Of a stretch of DNA of 60,980 bases, positions 44,959-53,227 are shown in pieces. The translations under genes and the position numbers were made by a program. Each line of letters opens with the position of its first letter. The first letter of the stretch is position 1. Source of the stretch: Pseudomonadota bacterium (GTDB taxonomy: Bacteria > Desulfobacterota > Desulfobulbia > Desulfobulbales > JAHJIY01); the NCBI GenBank assembly GCA_018823175.1, contig JAHJIY010000004.1:65963-126942 (forward strand). The letters run 5' to 3'. Under the pieces are notes generated by a model. The model had not been told where the DNA came from, did not search any database, and saw only the letters and a list, made by a program, of their open reading frames with translations.

Positions 44959-46206
44959 TTATCCATTATATTTTTTGACGATCACCACGGAATTTATTCC
45001 TACCATGCCGAACGAATTATTAAGAATTGTCTCAATTTTTTCAAGTTTCCGCGGCTCATTAGCAACCAAATTCGGCAAATCACATTCAGGGTCGACATTC
45101 TCAAGATTGATCGTGGGATGAACGTAATTATCATCAAAAGAGGACAAATTGCCAGCCAATTCCAACACCCCGGCCGCGCCCATGGCATGCCCGATAGCAC
45201 TCTTGGTGTTATTGACATAGGTTTTTTGACTATGACCAAAAACCTCTCGCACAGCCCGACACTCTTCGATATCACCCTGCTTGGTGCCGGTGGCATGAGT
45301 ATTAATTATATCAATATCCTCCGGCGCAAGTCCAGCCCGGCCCAAGGCCTTTCTCATGCATTCCGCCTGCCTAGGACCATAAGGCAGAACAAAATCACGG
45401 GCATCGGAATTCATAGCGTATCCGGTTATCTCGCCGTAGATCCTGGCGCCCCGCTTCTTGGCACGGTCAAGCGTCTCAAGGGTATAAAGACAGGCTCCTT
45501 CAGAAATAACGATCCCGTTTCTGGCCAGATCAAAAGGGCGGCTCGCCCTGGTTGGATCGACATGGACCGCCAGAGCGCCCTGGGCCTTAAAGCTGGCGAA
45601 TATCCCAAATGACCCGGTACACTCGGAAACACCTCCACACAAGGCAAGGTCAACCTCTCCCAACCGCAGCATCTGCACCCCTTGAATAAGAGCGGCATTA
45701 CCGGCAGCGCAGGCCGCACCAATCGAATAATGGGGGCCGGTGATCCCGAGACTCATGGTAATCTCCCCGGCCGGATTATTCAAGACGGTCCGAGGGTTAT
45801 GATGATGGGTCCAGTAATCAACGTTATAGTCAAACTGGCTGATATTATAGACCTCGTTTTCAGTCTCAACCGTTCCGTGCTCGGTAAGACCGATATAAAC
45901 ACCAGTCTTGTCCGGATCATAAACCTCAAAGTCAATTCCGGCATCATTTATGGCCTCATGGGCAACATAAACCCCGAGGCAGCCGGCCCTGGTCCCTCGC
46001 TTATTATCCTTTTTCTTCCGATACCTGGTCTCGGAAAAAGAGCAGATACCGGCCGGTACCCGTCCCATATAACGTAAATCGATCTCGGCAATCTCGCTTT
46101 TACCCTCGAGAAGCTTCTGCCTGAATTCTGGCAAATTGCTGGCGTTAGGAGCAGCAAGGCCAACCCCGGTAATAACGATGCGCTGATTATCTGGCATTTC
46201 ACCCAT
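44959..46206 (-). CDS. fabF: FabF-like beta-ketoacyl-ACP synthase II
   Basis: The 415-residue condensing enzyme has the Cys-His-His triad: Cys166 (GAACAAGN), His304 (NTHATGT) and His340 (KSAIGHAMGAAG). It elongates acyl-ACP with malonyl-ACP. It is the first gene of the lipid cluster; a stretch of 155 bases without a gene separates it from the membrane protein upstream and may hold the cluster promoter, though I saw no convincing consensus. Its proximity to ACP suggests a specialised rather than housekeeping KAS. Confidence 0.92.
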   Translation of the reverse strand: MGEMPDNQRIVITGVGLAAPNASNLPEFRQKLLEGKSEIAEIDLRYMGRVPAGICSFSETRYRKKKDNKRGTRAGCLGVYVAHEAINDAGIDFEVYDPDKTGVYIGLTEHGTVETENEVYNISQFDYNVDYWTHHHNPRTVLNNPAGEITMSLGITGPHYSIGAACAAGNAALIQGVQMLRLGEVDLALCGGVSECTGSFGIFASFKAQGALAVHVDPTRASRPFDLARNGIVISEGACLYTLETLDRAKKRGARIYGEITGYAMNSDARDFVLPYGPRQAECMRKALGRAGLAPEDIDIINTHATGTKQGDIEECRAVREVFGHSQKTYVNNTKSAIGHAMGAAGVLELAGNLSSFDDNYVHPTINLENVDPECDLPNLVANEPRKLEKIETILNNSFGMVGINSVVIVKKYNG

Positions 46207-46361
46207 AATTAAAGGCCAATCTGTACAATTTAAAATTAATAATCTGATAAATAATTATCGAAAATATTATCCTGGAAAAATACAAAAGGGCGACTATAGT
46301 CAAAATATAACCTTATGTCGATGAAATTAGGCCCTATGCAAAATAGCGGGATAAACACCAA

Positions 46362-46748
46362 CTAATCCCTGAAGGCCACCGGCGGTGCCAGAATCTCTGC
46401 CCAAACCACGGCATTTTGCAATTTCCGGCGCCTACCCTTCCTGATTTTAATTGACTCCAAAACAGCTGAACTTTCCACCCTAGCAACCAACAATTCACTC
46501 TTTTTTTCCATCTCAGGTTGTTTCACGGCAGAAACCGGCTTGATATATTCATCAAGATTAATGACCTTAGCCCGTTGCTTCTTTTCTTCCTGAACGGCGA
46601 TCCCCTCCCGCAAAACCTTCAACAGACTCGGAATCTGTCCAGCAGGAGACGGTTCTACCTGATCATCTTTGGGACTTTTGCGGATAGCTGCGTTAATCCC
46701 CCAGATTATCATAATAATAATGATCGGAAACAACTTATCAAAATCCAT
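46362..46748 (-). CDS. Small membrane-anchored protein of unknown function
   Basis: The 128-residue protein has one N-terminal hydrophobic segment (LFPIIIIMIIWGINAAI, about 6-22) followed by a charged cytoplasmic-looking region and a basic patch IRKGRRRKL near residue 105. I do not recognise the family. It follows floA by 65 bases on the same strand and may be the last gene of the nfeD-floA operon. Confidence 0.6.
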   Translation of the reverse strand: MDFDKLFPIIIIMIIWGINAAIRKSPKDDQVEPSPAGQIPSLLKVLREGIAVQEEKKQRAKVINLDEYIKPVSAVKQPEMEKKSELLVARVESSAVLESIKIRKGRRRKLQNAVVWAEILAPPVAFRD

Positions 46749-46813
46749 CTTTTTTCCTTAGATCCAATTCCTACAATTTAAAAGTAAATCAGATTAGCGA
46801 TTGAACCGCTTAG

Positions 46814-47797
46814 TTACTCAATACCACCTTCCGGACTTGGCTCCGTGCCACCGATCGAATCTCTCATTTTGGTATCGGCCACGATATTTTTCATCTTGTA
46901 ATAATCCATGATCCCGAGCTGACCTTTACGGAAAGCCTCAGCCATGGCCAGGGGCACCTCGGCCTCGGCTGCCACCACCTTGGCCCGCATTTCCTGGACC
47001 CGGGCCTTCATCTCCTGCTCAACCGCATAGGCCATGGCTCGCCGTTCCTCTGCTTTAGCCTGGGCGATTTTCTTGTCGGCCTCGGCCCGATCCGTTTCCA
47101 GTTCAGCGCCGATATTCTTGCCCACATCAACATCGGCAATATCAATCGATAAAATCTCGTAGGCCGTACCGGCATCAAGCCCCTTGGCCAAGACGGTTTT
47201 GGAAATGGTATCGGGATTTTCCAACACATGTTTATGGGTCAAGGCCGAACCAATGGTGGTCACAATACCTTCACCGACCCGAGCCAGGATAGTCTCTTCC
47301 CCGGCCCCACCAACCAGACGATCGATATTGGCGCGGACCGTAACAAGAGAGATGGCCTTTAGCTGAATACCATCCTTGGCCATGGCCGCGACCAGAGGGG
47401 TTTGAATTACCTTGGGATTAACGCTCATCTGCACCGCTTCCAGAACATTACGGCCGGCCAGATCAATTGCCGCCGCCCGGTTAAAATCAAGCTCGATATT
47501 GGCCTTGTCCGCCGCGATCAGAGCCTGGACGACCCGCAACACGTTGCCGCCAGCCAGGAAATGGGACTCCAGAGCATCGGTTGAAATGAAGATCCCGGCC
47601 TTGACCGCCATGATCTTTGATTCAACTATCATTTTGGGCGGCACCTTTCGAATGCGCATGAAAACAATATTAAGCAACCCGACCTTGGCCCCGGAAACCA
47701 GGGCCTGAATCCAGAGGGAAATTGACGAACCAATAAAATACAACAGCGCAATAAATGCGGCGACCAGGACTAAAAGACCAATTTGACCTATATCCAT
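46814..47797 (-). CDS. floA: Flotillin-like protein FloA
   Basis: The 327-residue protein has one N-terminal membrane hairpin ([18 protein letters not shown] and nearby) and then the SPFH domain with [17 protein letters not shown]. Alpha-helical EA-rich repeats follow near 220-300 ([20 protein letters not shown]). FloA organises membrane microdomains and works with NfeD proteins. Here both NfeD genes are directly upstream, as in the Bacillus yqeZ-floA operon. Confidence 0.93.
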   Translation of the reverse strand: MDIGQIGLLVLVAAFIALLYFIGSSISLWIQALVSGAKVGLLNIVFMRIRKVPPKMIVESKIMAVKAGIFISTDALESHFLAGGNVLRVVQALIAADKANIELDFNRAAAIDLAGRNVLEAVQMSVNPKVIQTPLVAAMAKDGIQLKAISLVTVRANIDRLVGGAGEETILARVGEGIVTTIGSALTHKHVLENPDTISKTVLAKGLDAGTAYEILSIDIADVDVGKNIGAELETDRAEADKKIAQAKAEERRAMAYAVEQEMKARVQEMRAKVVAAEAEVPLAMAEAFRKGQLGIMDYYKMKNIVADTKMRDSIGGTEPSPEGGIE

Positions 47798-47809
47798 TTC
47801 GTTCTCCTT

Positions 47810-48283
47810 TTATTTTTCCCTGACTATTATCTGGTTTCCTGTGACCTCTATAACAACAATGTCCCTATCTTTCTCTATATATTCACCCCGGCTCACCACA
47901 TCCACCCGTTTGCCGTTAAACATGGCCATCCCTCCCGGCCGAAGAACGGAGATGGATTTACCCTCACAATCCCGGAAGTTTTCCAATTCCGCCGACTGAG
48001 AAACAACCCCCTTTGCCCTGGACAAAGTCTCATTCAGGGTAATCGGTGAGCGGGCCATGATCTTCAAACCAAAAAATACCATGACCGGAACCATAAAAAA
48101 ATCGGCTAAGGCAAATAATGTTCCCGCCATGGCCGAGATATCGTGAAAAACCATAAACAGTGAATAGCCAAACAAGCCAAAGGCGATTAACGCAAGCAAG
48201 CCGCCGGAGGGCAGGAAAATCTCGGCAATTACCACCGCCAGTCCAGCCAGTTGCAGAACAATCGGCATAAAATATAATTTCAT
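47810..48283 (-). CDS. Short NfeD-like membrane protein
   Basis: The 157-residue protein has about three to four membrane helices (LQLAGLAVVIAEIFLPSGGL and on) and a C-terminal OB-fold of the NfeD type ending DIVVIEVTGNQIIV. It lacks the protease domain. It overlaps the long NfeD gene by four bases and precedes floA by 12 bases, so it is part of the flotillin operon. Confidence 0.88.
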   Translation of the reverse strand: MKLYFMPIVLQLAGLAVVIAEIFLPSGGLLALIAFGLFGYSLFMVFHDISAMAGTLFALADFFMVPVMVFFGLKIMARSPITLNETLSRAKGVVSQSAELENFRDCEGKSISVLRPGGMAMFNGKRVDVVSRGEYIEKDRDIVVIEVTGNQIIVREK

Positions 48284-49764
48284 AATTTTTCCCTGGCAAC
48301 AATCACCCGACTTCCCTTTATTTCCAGAATCACCACCCGGGAACCAAGTTCAATAAAATCACCTTCCGTGATCACATCGATATTCCTCTTGCCAAATTTT
48401 GCCTTGCCGGACGGTCTTAAAAAAGTAGAAGCTGTACCCTGGTCACCAACCTTCACTTCCAGGGCCTCATAGGAATCCGCATGGGCCTCGGCCAAAGTTG
48501 TTGACAGATATGGCCCATCGACCAGCTTACCCAAGCGCGGCAGAAAATAAGCCATAAAAATAAGAGTGACGGTAAAGGCGACGGCAAAAGATCCTAAAAC
48601 CTTGACCAGATTAGCAATCAAAATATCCTGCTGCCAGGGCAGAGTGGGATCCGGCACCACAAAATCCTGAAAGGAAAGGATCATCCCCAGGCCGATACAG
48701 ATAAAACCAGCCACCCCGGCCAGCCCAAAGCCGGGGATCACAAATACTTCAAAGCCCAACAAGACCAGACCCAACAGGATAAGGACAAGCTCCGAGTAAT
48801 CGGCCAGTCCGACAATATACTGGTTACCAAAAACCAAAGCCAGACAGACTATACCGACCAGACCGGGGACGCCAAAACCCGGCGCTTTAAATTCGGCATA
48901 GAGAGCGGCCATCCCGATCACCATCAGGATAGGTGCAATCGTCGTCAGAAAGCGGGCAAAAGCCTCCGACCAACTGGGCTCGAGCCGGACCAACCGATAT
49001 TGATTTATCTTGAGCTGCGCAAGCATCTCAGGGATGGAAGAAGCGGTCACTTTTGAAAATCCCAGGGCAAGGGCCTCGACATCGTCCATGGTCAAGAGCT
49101 CGTCCTTGGCCACCACAATCTTTTGGGAAATAATTTTTTCCCGTTCCTCCTTTTCCAACCCGGCTAACTCATCGGCATCAAGATATAGGGTCTGGTCCGC
49201 CATTTTTATTTCATAAATCTCCAAGCGGGCGCTGACCATTGATTCAGCCAGGGAAACCGGATAACCGTTCCGTCGGGCCAGGGCCCTGAATTTGGCCCGC
49301 AGCGGCGATTGAAATTTTTCGCCCAGCATCTGCGCCCCTTCCTGGGAAAAACTGATCGGCGCGCAATCGCCAATCGTGGTATGGGGCCGCATCACCAGTT
49401 TATTGCAGGAAAGGGCGATCAGGGCTCCGGCCGAGATCGCCTTGTTTTTGACAAAGGCGATGGTCTGCGGACCATTAACCCCGGTCATGGTACTGACAAT
49501 TTTAAGGGCAGAATCAACCCGCCCGCCAAAGGTATCAAGTTCAAGGACAATTATGCTTCCGGGATCGGTCCCAACCTCATTTACCGCCCGCTCCAGATAG
49601 GAGGCCATCGCCGGCTCCACATCCCCAGCCACCGGAAGAACATAAACTATTCTCTCCTCACTATCGCCTGTTTGCCCGATTTGCGGCACCAAACCACAAA
49701 AAACAAAAAAGACGACTAATAAGAACCATTTTCCAACCATGGTAAAATCTGAGTTATATCCCAT
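48280..49764 (-). CDS. Long NfeD protein with ClpP-class serine protease domain
   Basis: The 494-residue protein starts with a signal peptide and a ClpP/crotonase-like protease domain. This domain contains VLELDTFGGRVDSALKI, the nucleophile Ser in NKAISAGALIAL and the likely Lys in SPLRAKFRALARRNGYP. About five membrane helices follow (about 280-410), then a C-terminal OB-fold with EGDFIELGSRVVILEIKG. In archaea such NfeD proteases cleave stomatin. An internal start at MVGKWFLL, eight codons later, is possible. It heads the nfeD-nfeD-floA operon. Confidence 0.9.
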   Translation of the reverse strand: MGYNSDFTMVGKWFLLVVFFVFCGLVPQIGQTGDSEERIVYVLPVAGDVEPAMASYLERAVNEVGTDPGSIIVLELDTFGGRVDSALKIVSTMTGVNGPQTIAFVKNKAISAGALIALSCNKLVMRPHTTIGDCAPISFSQEGAQMLGEKFQSPLRAKFRALARRNGYPVSLAESMVSARLEIYEIKMADQTLYLDADELAGLEKEEREKIISQKIVVAKDELLTMDDVEALALGFSKVTASSIPEMLAQLKINQYRLVRLEPSWSEAFARFLTTIAPILMVIGMAALYAEFKAPGFGVPGLVGIVCLALVFGNQYIVGLADYSELVLILLGLVLLGFEVFVIPGFGLAGVAGFICIGLGMILSFQDFVVPDPTLPWQQDILIANLVKVLGSFAVAFTVTLIFMAYFLPRLGKLVDGPYLSTTLAEAHADSYEALEVKVGDQGTASTFLRPSGKAKFGKRNIDVITEGDFIELGSRVVILEIKGSRVIVAREKL

Positions 49765-49800
49765 GCCCTATATTATATCCGGTAAATATAAAATGTTGAT

Positions 49801-51078
49801 TTAAAAATAAACCCTATATTCGAGATTAAATGACTGGGGAGACATCCCGAATTCACTATTTATCTGAAAAAGGCCAGGCTCTGCTTCAACCGGATGGGAG
49901 GGCTTTGCTCCAACCGGCAGGGAGACGGTGGCTGACAACTCCGATTCGTCGGATATAGAATACAGAGCATAGAGGGAATACAACTGGGAATGATCGCTTA
50001 AATTGAGCATAGCCAGCGCTGAGACATTAAGCAACGGCGTGAGTTCATAGCCCAGGCCAAGGGCGGCGTATTCCCGCCCCAGATAGCCCGATGCAGTCGC
50101 CACTCCGGACATAAAAGCCTGATTGGTCTGCTCGATATCCGAATAGCCCCGTCCATTATAGAAATATTCCACCCGCAAGTCGAAACTGTTCTCAAAGTGA
50201 TGTTCGATCCCGACCGTGAACTGGTAATAACTAGCCAGATTGTCCTGGGCCGGATCGCCATAATGACCTTCGGCTCTGACGCCGAGCCACGCGAATAAAT
50301 CTGCCTGTAAAGAAGCGCCGGCAATTGTGCAATCACTAACCTGTCCGCCAAGTAAGGCCAGATCAAAACTGCCGTAACCACGTGAAATCCTGGCCATCCA
50401 TGAAGTTTCGGACCAATCAGGCTCAACAGCCCAGCCGTTTCCAGTGTCCAGATCCGGAGTGTAGGCCAGAACTCCGATCAGAGTAAGCAAGGAAAGCTCA
50501 CCCAGTCTGATATCCGTTCTGGCCCCATCAACTCCCGGCTTATAAACCCGGTAAAAGTCTTGGGCCGCAAAGGGGGAAAAAAAATCGTTGGGCGTAAAAT
50601 AAAAGGTGGTGGCCAGGTTTATCGCCTGGCGGCCCAAAGTAAAATCAAACCGGGGAGCAAGATACTGCAGATTAAACGCATCCACTGTTAAATCGGCAGA
50701 GCTGCTGGCCGAATCATGCTGCTCCCAGGAAAGGAGACCACTCCTCGCCACCCCCGATGAAAGCGCCGCCAACTGGGGCGAAATCGGAGCGACGGAGCGC
50801 ACCGTTTCCATCAAATTCAGATTAAGACGCAAGCGGCTCGAGAGATCGGCCGCCAGCAACAGTCTCTGCACAAGCGCCCACGATTCATCGGTCTGATCGG
50901 TATACAAAAAATTATGCTCGGGATAATGCTGGATGCCGCCGCTAAGGCGAGTAGAACCCTGCAGGGTAAAACTTTGATCATCGTCTTGCCATTGGTAAAA
51001 GGCATGGGCCGATGACACGAAACAAGTGTTCAGGATAATCACTGCCAAAAGCAAGAAAATATGACCTCTTACGGTCAA
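49801..51078 (-). CDS. Outer-membrane beta-barrel protein linked to an ABC exporter
   Basis: The 425-residue protein has a signal peptide (cleavage near SAHA/F) and alternating beta strands ending in an aromatic residue (LEYRVYF), typical of an outer-membrane barrel. Segments such as FDFTLGRQAINLATTFYFTP resemble porin or alginate-export-like barrels. Its start overlaps the ABC ATPase stop by four bases, so it belongs to that exporter operon and may be the outer-membrane partner or a client. The substrate is unknown. Confidence 0.8.
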   Translation of the reverse strand: MTVRGHIFLLLAVIILNTCFVSSAHAFYQWQDDDQSFTLQGSTRLSGGIQHYPEHNFLYTDQTDESWALVQRLLLAADLSSRLRLNLNLMETVRSVAPISPQLAALSSGVARSGLLSWEQHDSASSSADLTVDAFNLQYLAPRFDFTLGRQAINLATTFYFTPNDFFSPFAAQDFYRVYKPGVDGARTDIRLGELSLLTLIGVLAYTPDLDTGNGWAVEPDWSETSWMARISRGYGSFDLALLGGQVSDCTIAGASLQADLFAWLGVRAEGHYGDPAQDNLASYYQFTVGIEHHFENSFDLRVEYFYNGRGYSDIEQTNQAFMSGVATASGYLGREYAALGLGYELTPLLNVSALAMLNLSDHSQLYSLYALYSISDESELSATVSLPVGAKPSHPVEAEPGLFQINSEFGMSPQSFNLEYRVYF

Positions 51079-51767
51079 CTCCGCACCTCATCGGTTTCCA
51101 GTTTACCGTCCCGCAAATGAATAAGACGCCGGGCCCGGTCCATTACCCGTTGGTCATGGGTAGAGAACAGAAAAGTTATGCCTTTTTCTTTATTTAACCC
51201 CTCCATCAAGTCCAAAAGACCATGGGCGGTGACGGAATCAACATTGGCCGTTGGTTCATCGGCCAGGATAATGGCCGGTTCCGGCCCGATCGCCCGGGCT
51301 ATCGCCACCCGCTGCTGCTGACCGCCGGAGAGTTCGTCTGGTCGACGATCGGCCAGATCGGCCAGCCCCACTTCTTCAAGGATCGACATCACCCTTTCCC
51401 GCCGCTGCCGATGTGGCACCCCTTGCAGGGCGAGGACAAACTCGGCGTTTTCGTAGGCTGTCAATACCGGCACCAGATTATATGCCTGGAAAACAAAACC
51501 GATCCGATCCCGCCGCAGGGTAGACAACTCAGTGCGACTAAGGCCGGAAAGATCACGTCCTTCGAGATAAATAACACCCTCGGAGGGCACATCAAGGGCA
51601 CCGATCATATTAAGAATAGTGGTCTTACCTGATCCCGATGGGCCGCAAAGCGCTGCAAACTCACCTTTGTTAATCGCCAGGGAAAAATCATCAACCGCTT
51701 TGACCTCAAGCCGCCCTTGTTTATATATCTTGGATATTTTTTCTAATTTAACAATCTTCTCACTCAT
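51075..51767 (-). CDS. LolD/MacB-type ABC transporter ATPase
   Basis: The 230-residue ATPase has Walker A GPSGSGKTT, the signature LSGGQQQRVAIARA and Walker B AIILADEPTAN with the D-loop NVDS. The family serves FtsX-fold permeases that move lipoproteins (LolCDE) or act as mechanotransmitters (MacB). It is encoded after the two permeases and before the outer-membrane barrel; a 20-unit heptamer array lies between it and the nearest permease. Confidence 0.9.
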   Translation of the reverse strand: MSEKIVKLEKISKIYKQGRLEVKAVDDFSLAINKGEFAALCGPSGSGKTTILNMIGALDVPSEGVIYLEGRDLSGLSRTELSTLRRDRIGFVFQAYNLVPVLTAYENAEFVLALQGVPHRQRRERVMSILEEVGLADLADRRPDELSGGQQQRVAIARAIGPEPAIILADEPTANVDSVTAHGLLDLMEGLNKEKGITFLFSTHDQRVMDRARRLIHLRDGKLETDEVRS

Positions 51768-51813
51768 AAAAAAATAACCTCATCCCTATAACTTAAGCCT
51801 CACATCATCCACC

Positions 51814-51953
51814 TTCAGCCTTCAGCCTCCTACCTTCAGCCTCCTACCTCCTACCTTCTACCTCCTACCTTCTACCTTCTACCTCCTACCTCCTACCTTC
51901 TACCTCCTACCTCCTACCTCCTACCTTCTACCTTCTACCTCCTACCTTCTACC
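51814..51953 (+). repeat. Twenty-unit heptamer array (TCCTACC/TTCTACC/TTCAGCC)
   Basis: Twenty seven-base units run without phase break from 51814 to 51953, mostly TCCTACC and TTCTACC with three TTCAGCC on the left. The right end is 10 bases from the stop codon of the permease gene at 51964. The sequence to its left (TATAACTTAAGCC) recalls the leader of the menaquinone-region repeats (ATAATTTAAGCC). Confidence 0.93.
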
Positions 51954-51963
51954 TTCCAAACCC

Positions 51964-53211
51964 CTAAAAATTCTTCAAGCTTTCAACCGGCGGCACCCGC
52001 CCGGCTTTAATCGCCGGATAAATCCCGGCCAGCATGGTCAAGCTGAATACCCCGGCCAAAATGGCCAGCGCACTTTCCTTGAACAACCTGAATTTAAGGA
52101 CTGGATCGACCAGCACCCCGCCGGCGCTGTAATCATCCCCGATCTGACTGCTGAAATTGATCCCCACTTCCTGCATGTAAATAAACCATGGGGTGGTAAT
52201 AATGATCCCGAAGATTAATCCGCCCAGACCGAGCCAAAACGATTCGGTAATAACCAGCAGCACGATCCGACCCGGCGACATGCCAACCGCCATCATCATG
52301 CCGAACTCCCGCCTGCGCTCCAGAACACTCATTAGCAGGGTGTTGAAGATACCGGCGGCAATCAGCAGGCCCACCAGAAACTGCAAAAGATAATTACTGG
52401 CCCGATCAATCGCGATCAAGCCGGCCAGTTCTGCCTGGGTCTCTTTCCAGGTCAGAACCTCGGCCTCACCATCGGCCGCTACCGCCCTGATCTTCGACAC
52501 CATGGCATCGGCCTTTCTTTGGTCATCAATAAAGATGGAAACCAATGAGACCTCGTCCTGGTTGTAGTTCAAAATCGACCGCATCCGGCTAATCGGCAAA
52601 AGAACGACCGAGCTATCGACGGAATCCTCACCGATCCGAAAAATCCCGATCACCTGACTGATCCCGCTGACCATCTCCCCGTCTTTGTCGGTCACCGTAT
52701 AGACCAACTTTTTCCCGATATGAAGTTTTAACTTCTCCGCCATTTTCACCCCGATCACCACGCCCCGGCTGTCATCCGGCCCAAAAAGGGAACCCTGCTC
52801 AATAGCCTCCAGAAAAACATTATGTTCAGGTGATTCAACGGCCGGGTCTAGGGCGACAAACTGACCGCCGATGCTTTTTGAGCCAGTGGCGAAGATGGCC
52901 TGTCCGACAATTCTGCCGTAGGCCGCCGCCACCCCGTCAACCCCCAGAACGCTTTGTCGTCTGGCTTCGCCCTTGGCCAACCGCTTGGCCAGAGTCGGGT
53001 AGGCATTAAACCCGAGCGGCTCAATCGCCAGATGGCCAAAACCCATATTGGCGCTGGTATTGATCAGATTGGTGTAGGAATAATCGCCGGAAGCGGTAAA
53101 GGTCACGGCCAACAAGACCCCGAAAGCCACCGAAAAGGCGGTCAGAAAAGTCCGGCGTTTATTACGAAACATATTGCGCCAGGCCATGACGCATAATTCT
53201 TTCAAATTCAT
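51964..53211 (-). CDS. FtsX-type ABC permease (LolE/LolC-like) 1
   Basis: The 415-residue protein has the MacB/LolC plan. A first helix (TAFSVAFGVLLAVTFTAS) follows MAWRNMFRNKRRTF. Next comes a periplasmic domain with VVIGVKMAEKLKLHIGKKL, and then three C-terminal helices with RRREFGMMMAVGMSPGRIV and PAIKAGRVPPVESLKNF. It pairs with the neighbouring permease and ATPase, 16 bases apart. Confidence 0.9.
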   Translation of the reverse strand: MNLKELCVMAWRNMFRNKRRTFLTAFSVAFGVLLAVTFTASGDYSYTNLINTSANMGFGHLAIEPLGFNAYPTLAKRLAKGEARRQSVLGVDGVAAAYGRIVGQAIFATGSKSIGGQFVALDPAVESPEHNVFLEAIEQGSLFGPDDSRGVVIGVKMAEKLKLHIGKKLVYTVTDKDGEMVSGISQVIGIFRIGEDSVDSSVVLLPISRMRSILNYNQDEVSLVSIFIDDQRKADAMVSKIRAVAADGEAEVLTWKETQAELAGLIAIDRASNYLLQFLVGLLIAAGIFNTLLMSVLERRREFGMMMAVGMSPGRIVLLVITESFWLGLGGLIFGIIITTPWFIYMQEVGINFSSQIGDDYSAGGVLVDPVLKFRLFKESALAILAGVFSLTMLAGIYPAIKAGRVPPVESLKNF

Positions 53212-53227
53212 AATGGCTTCTTCCGGA

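Noticed and set aside
34134..46206. Direct claim of ladderane synthesis
   Set aside because: Only FabF, ACP and CrtI-like genes are shared with proposed ladderane clusters, no radical SAM gene lies within the lipid cluster, and the oleABCD genes point to olefin formation.
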